Part shown: one piece after another, positions 1 to 5,760 of the stretch | Position numbering within the stretch: position 1 is the stretch's first letter | How the letters are laid out: each line of letters opens with the position of its first letter | Source of the DNA: Flavobacteriales bacterium | GTDB taxonomy: Bacteria > Bacteroidota > Bacteroidia > Flavobacteriales > Flavobacteriaceae | Direction: 5' to 3' | NCBI GenBank assembly: GCA_026983815.1 | Contig: JALSTJ010000447.1 | Coordinates: forward strand, 1 to 6,144 | Length of the DNA: 6,144 nt | Made by a program: the position numbers and the translations under genes | Notes under the pieces: model-generated | The model's input: the letters and a program-made list of their open reading frames with translations, nothing else | Told to the model about the DNA's origin: nothing | Database searches by the model: none

Positions 1-2
1 TA

Positions 3-86
3 AGACAAAGTATCGATACTTTTCATTACGGATTTTTGTTTTTTAGAAAAGAACAGTATCCGGAGGATTTTGTGATTAGGATTTAA
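3..86 (+). CDS. C-terminal fragment of an unidentified gene (5' end outside the window)
   Basis: Frame 3 is open from the left edge to a TAA at 84-86 and encodes about 27 residues ending in QYPEDFVIRI. The mix of charged, aromatic and aliphatic residues and the codon choice look like real flavobacterial coding sequence. The other two plus frames also stay open for a while but read less convincingly. The fragment is too short to name a family. It would be the 3' end of a plus-strand gene upstream of the lipoprotein gene, and no hairpin terminator is visible between them. It could still be a chance open frame, because 84 bases is weak evidence. Confidence 0.4.
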   Translation, partial: RQSIDTFHYGFLFFRKEQYPEDFVIRI

Positions 87-145
87 TTTGAAGGGTAAAC
101 TTATATAAAAAAACTGTGATTTTGTGTAATTTTATTATTGGAATC

Positions 146-174
146 TCGTTATACAAAAAAAATATTTATATTTG
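146..174 (+). promoter_or_regulatory. Putative Bacteroidetes-type promoter of the lipoprotein gene
   Basis: TATATTTG at 167-174 matches the Bacteroidetes -7 consensus TAnnTTTG exactly and lies 23 bases before the ATG. The -33 element is weak: TCG at 146-148 (one mismatch to TTG) has an 18-base spacer, while a true TTG at 138-140 is rather far away (26 bases). The leader is A-rich with no Shine-Dalgarno, as is usual in this phylum. Confidence 0.5.
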
Positions 175-197
175 AAAATCAATAAATTAAAAAAATT

Positions 198-746
198 ATG
201 AAAAAGCAATTTGTATTTACATTAATTCTCATCATCGTATTCAGTTCCATAGCTTGCAAACGCGAGCAATCCACTGACGATTCAAATGAGAATAATCCGC
301 CGGAATTTGCAATGACTGCCAAAATAAACGGAAATGTCTTTCAAGCAAACAATCCCTTTGGAACCAATGAATTTTCAAGCACCAACATTTTTACTTATTA
401 TCCGATTGAAGATTTTGTATTGTTAATCGGGAGACAAGGCGGAACTTTCGGAAATCCGGAGATTGATATTTGGTTAAAAAGAAGTGATATTGTAGTGGGA
501 AGTTATTCAATAGGCGCCACAAATTTTCAAACCCCACCTTCTCATTTTATAGATCTTGTGGACAATAGTAATAATATAGATGAATATACAAAAGAAGGGA
601 CCATCACCATTACAGATGTAGATACTTCCGCTAAAATTGTTCAAGGAACATTTGAATTTACCACCACACAAGATCCTGACGGAAGTTCTTCTGTCCAGGT
701 AGATTTCCATGTAACCGAAGGTAAATTCTATTATAAATATGAATAA
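198..746 (+). CDS. Putative lipoprotein, DUF6252-like
   Basis: This 182-residue protein starts with a lipoprotein signal peptide: KK at 2-3, a hydrophobic core at about 5-15, and a lipobox S-I-A-C with the lipidated cysteine at position 20. The tail after the cysteine (KREQSTDDSNEN) is charged and partly acidic, resembling the surface-export signals described for Capnocytophaga and other Flavobacteriia, so cell-surface display is possible but not shown. The mature part starts with a 'TAKINGNVFQANN' segment (40-52). It ends with a beta-rich 'GTITITDVD...VQGTFEFTTT...VTEGKFYYKY' pattern (134-181). I recall this layout from DUF6252 lipoproteins of Flavobacteriia, whose function is unknown. No catalytic motif is visible. 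The gene has its own -7 box and 62 bases separate it from the next gene, so it is probably transcribed alone. Confidence 0.8.
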   Translation: MKKQFVFTLILIIVFSSIACKREQSTDDSNENNPPEFAMTAKINGNVFQANNPFGTNEFSSTNIFTYYPIEDFVLLIGRQGGTFGNPEIDIWLKRSDIVVGSYSIGATNFQTPPSHFIDLVDNSNNIDEYTKEGTITITDVDTSAKIVQGTFEFTTTQDPDGSSSVQVDFHVTEGKFYYKYE

Positions 747-773
747 ATATTTTTCTTTTTAAAACTATTATAG

Positions 774-781
774 TATCTTTG
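774..781 (+). promoter_or_regulatory. Putative -7 promoter box of the TPR gene
   Basis: TATCTTTG matches the Bacteroidetes -7 consensus TAnnTTTG exactly and lies 27 bases before the ATG at 809. No TTG sits at the expected -33 distance; the stretch there is T-rich (751-760). Transcription would begin roughly at 788, giving a short leader of about 20 bases. Confidence 0.55.
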
Positions 782-808
782 CTGTCATTCTAAAAAAGTG
801 GAATAATT

Positions 809-1579
809 ATGGCAACCTATAAAAAAAGAGGAACAAAAAAGAAAAAAACCAATAAAGATGATCTTTCTTATTTAGCCAAAGAATCTACCACAGCGGAAGT
901 TTTTACTTCACTGGATGAAGGAGCAAATAAGATAGAGAAATTTTTAGAAAAAAATCAAAAATGGATATTTAGCGGTTTATTTGCAATTATCGTAATAATT
1001 GCCGGATATATGTGGTATGATAGCAATATCGTTCAACCCAAAGAACAAAAAGCTATTGACGAAATGGTTACCGCTCAAAAATATTTTGATCAGGCAATGA
1101 ATGATGTCGATGAAAAGCAAATGAACGAAGATTTTGAAAAAGCACTCAATGGAGCCGACGGAAAATACGGTTTTAAACAAATTGAAAGTAAATTCAGTGG
1201 AACAAAAGCAGGAAACTTGGCTCATTACTATTTGGGAGCTATTTATTATAAACAAGGAAATTTCAAAGATGCGGTTTCCGAACTTTCAAAATTCAAAGCT
1301 GATGACGATGTGCTTCAACCGGCTGCTTACGGAATGATTGGTGATGCATTTATGCAATTGGAACAACCCAAAGATGCTTTGGAATATTATGAGAAAGCCG
1401 CCAATTATGCAAAAAACGATTTTACTACTCCCAGATATCTATTAAAAGCCGGACAAGTAGCTTTGGAAATTGGAAACAAGGATAAAGCCAAAAAATATTT
1501 TGAACGTATCAAAGATGAGTTCAAAAACTCAAATGAAGCCCAAAATATAGAAGTATTTTTGGCAAAAGCTTCTAATTAA
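809..1579 (+). CDS. Membrane-anchored tetratricopeptide repeat protein (YfgM-like topology)
   Basis: This 256-residue protein has three parts. The first is a very basic N-terminus (KKRGTKKKKTNK, residues 5-16) plus a short helical stretch. The second is one membrane segment at about 52-71 (WIFSGLFAIIVIIAGYMWY). The third is a soluble domain with about three TPR-like helix pairs at roughly 131-166, 169-204 and 205-241, showing the usual A/G and Y/F spacing (GNLAHYYLGAIYYKQGNFKDAV; GDAFMQLEQPKDALEYYEKA; AGQVALEIGNKDKAKKYFERI). Under the positive-inside rule the tail is cytoplasmic and the TPR domain periplasmic, as in E. coli YfgM, which works with the Sec translocon and periplasmic chaperones. 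That role is only an analogy. Flavobacterial orthologues of this kind, as I remember them, lie just upstream of ribH; here a terminator follows instead. A protein-protein scaffold is the safest description. Confidence 0.85.
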   Translation: MATYKKRGTKKKKTNKDDLSYLAKESTTAEVFTSLDEGANKIEKFLEKNQKWIFSGLFAIIVIIAGYMWYDSNIVQPKEQKAIDEMVTAQKYFDQAMNDVDEKQMNEDFEKALNGADGKYGFKQIESKFSGTKAGNLAHYYLGAIYYKQGNFKDAVSELSKFKADDDVLQPAAYGMIGDAFMQLEQPKDALEYYEKAANYAKNDFTTPRYLLKAGQVALEIGNKDKAKKYFERIKDEFKNSNEAQNIEVFLAKASN

Positions 1580-1595
1580 GATATTTAAAAAAGCT

Positions 1596-1634
1596 AAAAA
1601 AAACTGCTTATATTTGCATATAGGCAGTTTTTTT
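1596..1634 (+). terminator. Strong intrinsic terminator after the TPR gene
   Basis: The stem arms are CTGCTTATAT (1604-1613) and ATATAGGCAG (1618-1627), 10 pairs including one G-T, around a TTGC loop. Eight A's precede the stem and seven T's follow it, so the stem can be extended by A-T pairs and the element could stop transcription in either direction. It lies 17 bases after the stop of the TPR gene and separates that gene from the mutL operon. Confidence 0.88.
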
Positions 1635-1647
1635 ATGTCATTTTTTC

Positions 1648-1675
1648 TTGAAAATTTTGATAGGCATTATTATTG
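1648..1675 (+). promoter_or_regulatory. Candidate promoter of the small-protein/mutL/rhomboid operon
   Basis: TTG at 1648-1650, a 17-base spacer and TATTATTG at 1668-1675 (one mismatch to TAnnTTTG) form the best Bacteroidetes-type promoter between the terminator and the ATG at 1710. A promoter is expected here because the upstream terminator should isolate the downstream operon. Confidence 0.4.
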
Positions 1676-1709
1676 AAATGCTTTTCTAGCATACTAAAAA
1701 TTAAATTAT

Positions 1710-1988
1710 ATGTTATCATCTTTTTTTAAACAAAATAAAAATAAAAAATATTCATATACTCCACGCTACTATGATGAACGAAAAGAGCGTTTGGAAAATA
1801 TGAAAAAAAAATACGGCGATAATTCCAAAGAATCCCTGGAAATGCGTATGCGCGGAAAAATTCGTCGTCATCAAACAACCAAAATCCCAGGACTTTTTTC
1901 AAATGCCACCCTACGCACTTTTATTATTTTGGGAATTCTATTTGTAATTTTTTATTATATTTTAAAGAATATAAATCTTGATTTTTAA
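1710..1988 (+). CDS. Small single-pass membrane protein conserved upstream of mutL
   Basis: This 92-residue protein has a basic N-terminal half with a Y-S-Y-T-P-R-Y-Y-D motif (14-22). A charged stretch rich in K, R and E follows, and a single C-terminal membrane segment lies at about 70-86 (FIILGILFVIFYYILKN), leaving only a few residues beyond it. The topology suggests a cytoplasmic N-terminus tethered to the membrane by its tail. I recall small proteins with this 'YTPRYY' start between ribH and mutL in Flavobacteriia. They are often labelled 'riboflavin synthase subunit beta', which appears to be an error carried over from the neighbouring gene; nothing here resembles a riboflavin enzyme. 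The stop codon overlaps the mutL start (TAATG), so the two are probably translationally coupled. The function is unknown. Confidence 0.8.
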   Translation: MLSSFFKQNKNKKYSYTPRYYDERKERLENMKKKYGDNSKESLEMRMRGKIRRHQTTKIPGLFSNATLRTFIILGILFVIFYYILKNINLDF

Positions 1989-3808
1989 TGGGAAATTCCG
2001 TAATCAAATTATTACCTGAACATATTGCCAACCAAATTGCTGCCGGTGAAGTGGTGCAACGACCGGCTTCCGTTGTAAAAGAATTAATGGAAAATGCTTT
2101 GGATGCAAGCGCTACCGAAATCAAAGTTTTAATTAAAGACGGTGGAAAATCATTGATACAAGTCATAGATAACGGTAGCGGAATGAACGAAACCGATGCA
2201 CGAATGAGTTTGGAAAGACACGCCACCAGTAAAATTTCCAAAGCCGATGATTTGTTTGCCATTCAAACCAAAGGTTTTCGCGGCGAAGCCTTGGCTTCCA
2301 TTGTTGCCGTCTCACATACGGAAATAAAAACCAAAACCGCCGAACAGGAATTGGGAACTTTTTTACGGGTTGAAGGGAGTAAAATTGTCAAACAAGAACC
2401 CGTTGCCGTCCCCAAAGGAACCAGTATTGCCGTGAAAAATTTATTCTTTAATATTCCCGCCAGACGAAAATTCCTGAAATCCGTCCAAGTGGAGATGAAA
2501 CATATCCACGATGAATTTGTTCGACTAGCTTTGGCTCATACGCAAATAAAATTCACTTTAATACATAACGATAATGTTATTTATCAACTTCCCGAATCGG
2601 GGATTTTACAACGGATAAGCAATATTTTCGGTAGCAAGATTAAAGAAAAGCTCGTGCCTGTAAAAGAAGAAACCGATTATGTCAAAATTCACGGTTTTAC
2701 CGGTAAACCCGAATTTGCAAAACTCAAACGTGGCGAACAATTTTTCTTTGTAAACAACCGATTTATCAAAAGTCCATATCTGAATCACGCCATTTTGACA
2801 GCTTATGAAGGATTGATTAAAGAAAAATCTTATCCTTCTTATTTCATATTTTTTGAAATTGACCCCAAACATATAGATGTCAATATCCACCCGACCAAAA
2901 CCGAGATAAAATTTGACGACGAATCTACCGTTTATTCCATTTTGAAAGTTGCCGTCAAACACAGTTTGGGACAGTTCAACCTCAGTCCGTCAATGGATTT
3001 TGAACACAAACCCGATTTGGATGTTCCTTATGAAATGCATAAAAAAACTCCGAAAACTCCATCAATTGAAGTAAACCCGAATTTCAATCCTTTTGAAAAT
3101 GATTTTGATAATGCCAAAGATTTCTCAATAAGTCATTTTAAAAAAGAAAGCAAACAATGGGACGATTTTTTTAGCAAAACTCATGAAATGGCTTCCGATT
3201 TGGAACAAGAAAACAAAACTATACCTTTTGTATTTGATGCTTCTCAAAACTTTGATGCTTTTCAATGGATGAATAAATTTATCGTAACAACTTTTCAAGG
3301 AAATCTTTTGATTATTCATCAACAACGGGCGCATGAATTGGTGCTTTATAAACAATTTCTAAAAAATGCTAACGAAGGACATATCCTACAACAAAAATTA
3401 ATTTTTCCAATAGAATTGGAATTGCAAGCTTATGAAATGGATTTACTAAAAACCTATGAAAATGAATTGATTGCCATGGGTTTTGAATTGGAATTTTCCG
3501 AAGAACAAATTTTGGTAACGGCTATTCCATCCACCGATATTAAATTGAACATTCCCGATTTTTTTGAAAAAATTCTTAAACTTTTTTCAATGGAAATAGA
3601 ACCTTCCAAAGAATTAATAAAGGAAGAGATAGCCAAAACACTTGCTAAAACTTCTGCCATTAAAACAGGTCAAAAATTGGAAAAAAACTCCATTGACAAC
3701 TTACTCAAAGATCTTTTTAAATTGGAAAGTTTTATGTTTAGCCCGAATAATAAACGTATTTTTGTTCAGATGAATGAAAATGAATTTTTAAACCAATTAA
3801 ACCGATAA
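1988..3808 (+). CDS. mutL: DNA mismatch repair protein MutL
   Basis: This 606-residue protein is of normal MutL length. The N-terminal GHKL ATPase has every hallmark: ANQIAAGEVVQRPASVVKEL (14-33), the catalytic glutamate E32 and Mg-binding N36 in KELMENALDA, D61 in the DNGSGM loop, RHATSK (77-82) and GFRGEALAS (96-104). The transducer domain follows to about residue 330 (FFFVNNRFIKS; DVNIHPTKTEIKF). A variable linker spans about 335-420 and the C-terminal dimerisation domain about 420-606. The expected endonuclease motifs are altered: DQHAxxE reads HQQRAHE (444-450), the ACR-type motif reads AKTSAIK (553-559) and CPHGRP reads SPNNKR (585-590). It should couple MutS mismatch recognition to downstream repair, but probably does not nick DNA itself. 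The start is fixed by the TAATG overlap with the preceding gene and by homology beginning within a few residues. Confidence 0.97.
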   Translation: MGNSVIKLLPEHIANQIAAGEVVQRPASVVKELMENALDASATEIKVLIKDGGKSLIQVIDNGSGMNETDARMSLERHATSKISKADDLFAIQTKGFRGEALASIVAVSHTEIKTKTAEQELGTFLRVEGSKIVKQEPVAVPKGTSIAVKNLFFNIPARRKFLKSVQVEMKHIHDEFVRLALAHTQIKFTLIHNDNVIYQLPESGILQRISNIFGSKIKEKLVPVKEETDYVKIHGFTGKPEFAKLKRGEQFFFVNNRFIKSPYLNHAILTAYEGLIKEKSYPSYFIFFEIDPKHIDVNIHPTKTEIKFDDESTVYSILKVAVKHSLGQFNLSPSMDFEHKPDLDVPYEMHKKTPKTPSIEVNPNFNPFENDFDNAKDFSISHFKKESKQWDDFFSKTHEMASDLEQENKTIPFVFDASQNFDAFQWMNKFIVTTFQGNLLIIHQQRAHELVLYKQFLKNANEGHILQQKLIFPIELELQAYEMDLLKTYENELIAMGFELEFSEEQILVTAIPSTDIKLNIPDFFEKILKLFSMEIEPSKELIKEEIAKTLAKTSAIKTGQKLEKNSIDNLLKDLFKLESFMFSPNNKRIFVQMNENEFLNQLNR

Positions 3809-3810
3809 AA

Positions 3811-4533
3811 ATGAATAGAGTCCCCGACACCATCAAACATCTGATTATCATTAATATTATCATGTTTTTGGCTACACAAATGATGCCTGAACAGTTTTAT
3901 AATCTTTTTGCTATGCATTTTCCTCTAAATCCTCATTTTAGGATTTGGCAAATTGTAACGCATATGTTTATGCATGGCGGTATTGCACATATTGCCTTTA
4001 ACATGTATGCACTTTGGGCTTTTGGAGCGCCCTTGGAATATATGTGGGGAAAGAAAAAATTTTTGATATTTTATTTTGTCTCCGGTCTGGGAGCAATTTT
4101 GTTATATACAGGAGTTCAATATTTTGAATTTAATAATTATTTTCATCAACTTATTGAAGCAGGAATGAGTAAAGAGGAAATTTATCAAAGTTTCATCACG
4201 GGAAAAGTCAGTGGAACATATTTGGAACTGATGCCTGTCCTTGAAAAATCCGCTGCCTTATTTAATTCGGTAATGCTTGGGGCTTCCGGAGCGATTTACG
4301 GTGTATTGGTTGCTTTTGCTTTTTATTTTCCCAACGCCGAATTGATGTTGATTTTTATCCCCTACCCGATTAAAGCAAAATATTTTGTTCCGCTATTGGT
4401 ATTGGCTGATTTTATGTTTGGTATAACCAATGTATTCCATACACCTATTGCACACATGGCGCATGTCGGCGGTGCGGTTACCGGTTTTATTTTGATGAAA
4501 ATGTGGGGTAATAAGATAGAAGGTTGGTACTAA
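3811..4533 (+). CDS. Rhomboid family intramembrane serine protease
   Basis: This 240-residue polytopic membrane protein has a complete rhomboid active site. It shows the H-x4-H-x3-N signature (H55, H60, N64 in HGGIAHIAFNM), the nucleophile S159 in GASGAIYG and the general base H218 in AHVGGAVTG. About six membrane helices are expected, near residues 8-25, 56-74, 84-103, 152-172, 188-207 and 214-232. An insertion of about 45 mainly polar or amphipathic residues (106-150) lies between helices 3 and 4. I recall the same insertion in Bacteroidetes orthologues, so it is not a local oddity. The protease should cleave membrane segments of unknown substrates in the inner membrane. The ATG comes 2 bases after the mutL stop, so the gene is surely co-transcribed with mutL, although no functional link is implied. 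Confidence 0.94.
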   Translation: MNRVPDTIKHLIIINIIMFLATQMMPEQFYNLFAMHFPLNPHFRIWQIVTHMFMHGGIAHIAFNMYALWAFGAPLEYMWGKKKFLIFYFVSGLGAILLYTGVQYFEFNNYFHQLIEAGMSKEEIYQSFITGKVSGTYLELMPVLEKSAALFNSVMLGASGAIYGVLVAFAFYFPNAELMLIFIPYPIKAKYFVPLLVLADFMFGITNVFHTPIAHMAHVGGAVTGFILMKMWGNKIEGWY

Positions 4534-4680
4534 CTAATTGAGAATTTATAATGGAGACGATTAATTGAAAAAAATTAAGACTAAAAATGTGTTTAATTAA
4601 CACAAATTAATCAATTCCGTCATAGATATTTTTTAAAAATAAAATTAACATTATGAGTTATAATGAGTTATGAAAAAAAT
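4534..4680. other. AT-rich spacer with weak dyad symmetry and a short tandem repeat
   Basis: This stretch after the first rhomboid gene contains no convincing ORF. GATTAATT (4559-4566) pairs with AATTAATC (4605-4612), and inside it TGTGTT (4588-4593) pairs with AACACA (4599-4604). The combined fold could mark the operon end, but no T-run follows it, so I do not call a terminator. A 10-base unit, TTATGAGTTA, is repeated once with one change at 4651-4670. No TAnnTTTG box is present. Confidence 0.4.
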
Positions 4681-4702
4681 GATGGGGATATTGTATGAAC
4701 AC

Positions 4703-4731
4703 ACCCCCAGCCCCTCTCATAGAGGGGAGCT
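4703..4731. repeat. C-rich hairpin box typical of Bacteroidetes intergenic repeats
   Basis: A CACCCCCAG lead is followed by CCCCTCT (4711-4717), a CAT loop and AGAGGGG (4721-4727), then AGCTTT. The 7-pair GC-rich stem can be lengthened by two pairs with one bulged A (4728). It stands out sharply from the AT-rich surroundings. From memory, near-identical 'ACCCCCAGCCCCTC' hairpins recur between genes of many Flavobacteriia; the repeat status was not verified here. Confidence 0.6.
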
Positions 4732-4757
4732 TTGAGGCAAATGAATCTATCCTTAGC

Positions 4758-4912
4758 GGCATACGAGGATTTTTCGTAAAATTTGAAGTGAATGGAACGT
4801 AAAACTGTCTGCTGTTTGAGGTTAGGTTAATGTCCTATTCAGAAAAAAAGTTCAACCGAGTTCAGACAGTTTAGTGAAATGAACAAAAAATTTAGAAAAA
4901 TACTCGTATGCC
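4758..4912. repeat. MITE-like palindromic element with 18-base terminal inverted repeats
   Basis: The left end (4758-4775, GGCATACGAG-G-ATTTTTC) and the reverse complement of the right end (4895-4912, GGCATACGAG-T-ATTTTTC) agree at 17 of 18 bases. A second inverted pair lies inside: AAACTGTCTG (4802-4811) and CAGACAGTTT (4863-4872), both perfect. The 155-base unit could therefore fold into one long interrupted hairpin with a loop of about 51 bases (4812-4862). Directly outside both ends sits TAGC (4754-4757 and 4913-4916), which could be a 4-base target duplication. It encodes no protein. It may be a non-autonomous mobile element, a dispersed palindromic repeat or a structured RNA. From memory, AACTGTCTG...CAGACAGTT hairpins recur in flavobacterial genomes. 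Confidence 0.6.
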
Positions 4913-4916
4913 TAGC

Positions 4917-4932
4917 CCCGATAGCTATCGGG
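4917..4932. repeat. Perfect 16-base palindrome CCCGATAGCTATCGGG
   Basis: The sequence is identical to its own reverse complement over 16 bases and starts five bases after the inverted-repeat element. I recall this palindrome as a very common intergenic motif in Bacteroidetes genomes. As RNA or single-stranded DNA it would fold only with a tight loop; as duplex DNA it could be a dimeric protein site. Confidence 0.65.
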
Positions 4933-4938
4933 ATTTTG

Positions 4939-4965
4939 TTACTTTTTCATCGATGGAAAAAGTAA
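4939..4965. repeat. A/T-rich inverted repeat TTACTTTTTC...GAAAAAGTAA
   Basis: Arms of 10 bases (4939-4948 and 4956-4965) surround ATCGATG. This is the last of the inverted repeats before the second rhomboid gene, whose start is 38 bases further on. No T-run follows on the plus strand, so a terminator for the first rhomboid operon is doubtful. On the minus strand it is followed by GC-rich palindrome sequence, not by T's. Confidence 0.5.
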
Positions 4966-5002
4966 AAAATTTATTTAGGACAGAATTATAAATTAATTTA
5001 CA

Positions 5003-5758
5003 ATGAAAAATTGGTTAAACAAACTAAAATCTTATGATCCGGTGGAATTAATCATCGGGATGGATGTATTGTTTTTCTTTCTTTCTTTTTTATTTTTCAG
5101 CTTCGGTTGGTTTCGTTTTTCTTGGATTAGTCTTCCCCACGATTTTCAAAACCTTGGCTTTCAACCTTGGACAATTATAACTTACGCTTTCTTTCACGCA
5201 AAGTTTATCGCATTGGTTTTCAATATGATATTGTTGTATTATTTTGGATATACCTGTTTGGAATTCATCAATGAAAAAAAATTTCTATGGATATTTTTCT
5301 CAGGTATAATTTTGGGGGGATTGACTTTTATTTGGAGTTACAAACTTTTTCCGAATCTATATATCAACACGGGAGCATTACTGGGAGCTTCTTCCGGTAT
5401 TATGGCGGTAATGACCTATATTTCTTTAAAACAACCCAAATATTCCTTGCATATAAGATTTTTAGGACCGGTTAAACTTGTTCACCTTCTGATTTTCTTT
5501 ATCTTATTTAATCTACTACAAATTCCATTAGGAAATCCCGGCGGGTATTTTGCACATTTGGGTGGTTTTATTGCCGGATTAGTAATATTTGCTCTGGATA
5601 AATTACAACCCGACCCAATCCAATCGTCTCCTTCCGAAACTGTTGAATTTGGCAAAAACTATCGTCTCAATAAAATTCTGGAAAAAATCAACCGCTCCGG
5701 TTATGAAAGTCTAACCGACGACGAAAAAGAGTTTTTGTTTAGGGAAGGAAAAGATTGA
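5003..5758 (+). CDS. Second rhomboid family protein with C-terminal DUF6576-like tail
   Basis: This 251-residue polytopic membrane protein keeps the rhomboid catalytic pair: S130 in LLGASSGIMA and H185 in YFAHLGGFIAG. The usual H-x4-H-x3-N signature is incomplete. It reads H65-AKFI-A70-LVF-N74, so the second histidine (E. coli GlpG H150, oxyanion-hole side) is alanine while N74 remains. About six membrane segments span residues 16-200. A cytoplasmic tail of about 50 residues follows and ends in ILEKINRSGYESLTDDEKEF (225-244), a motif I recall at the end of many Bacteroidetes rhomboids (DUF6576). It may be a slow or specialised protease, or one drifting toward a non-catalytic role. The ATG has an AT-rich leader, and no TAnnTTTG box was found in the spacer, so read-through from the mutL operon or an atypical promoter is possible. 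Confidence 0.9.
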   Translation: MKNWLNKLKSYDPVELIIGMDVLFFFLSFLFFSFGWFRFSWISLPHDFQNLGFQPWTIITYAFFHAKFIALVFNMILLYYFGYTCLEFINEKKFLWIFFSGIILGGLTFIWSYKLFPNLYINTGALLGASSGIMAVMTYISLKQPKYSLHIRFLGPVKLVHLLIFFILFNLLQIPLGNPGGYFAHLGGFIAGLVIFALDKLQPDPIQSSPSETVEFGKNYRLNKILEKINRSGYESLTDDEKEFLFREGKD

Positions 5759-5760
5759 TG

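Noticed and set aside
1924..2262. Minus-strand ORF of 112 codons over the start of mutL
   Set aside because: It lies antisense to the strongly conserved MutL ATPase motifs, has no recognisable domain and no promoter or conserved neighbours. It is a shadow of the real gene.
2606..2962. Minus-strand ORF of 118 codons inside mutL
   Set aside because: It is antisense to the MutL transducer domain and its translation is rich in F, I and C with no family resemblance. It is a by-product of AT-rich codon use on the other strand.
4651..4670. Tandem 10-base repeat as a regulatory iteron
   Set aside because: There are only two copies, one with a mismatch, in AT-rich DNA and without a nearby replication or regulator gene. 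Chance is a sufficient explanation.
4939..4965. Hairpin as a rho-independent terminator of the mutL-rhomboid operon
   Set aside because: The stem is A/T-rich, no T-run follows on the plus strand, and it lies about 400 bases after the rhomboid stop. An inverted repeat of the intergenic repeat cluster is the better description.
4703..4965. CRISPR array
   Set aside because: The repeats are inverted and differ from one another; there is no direct repeat with regular unique spacers and no cas gene nearby.
5287..5475. Alternative plus-frame ORF of 62 codons inside the second rhomboid gene
   Set aside because: It overlaps the rhomboid active-site region in another frame. The rhomboid frame carries the GASSG motif and membrane segments, so the short ORF is a shadow.
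3811..5758. The two rhomboid genes as a recent tandem duplication or a split gene
   Set aside because: Each has its own complete set of membrane segments and Ser/His pair, and they differ strongly in loops and tails. They are separate, anciently diverged paralogues.
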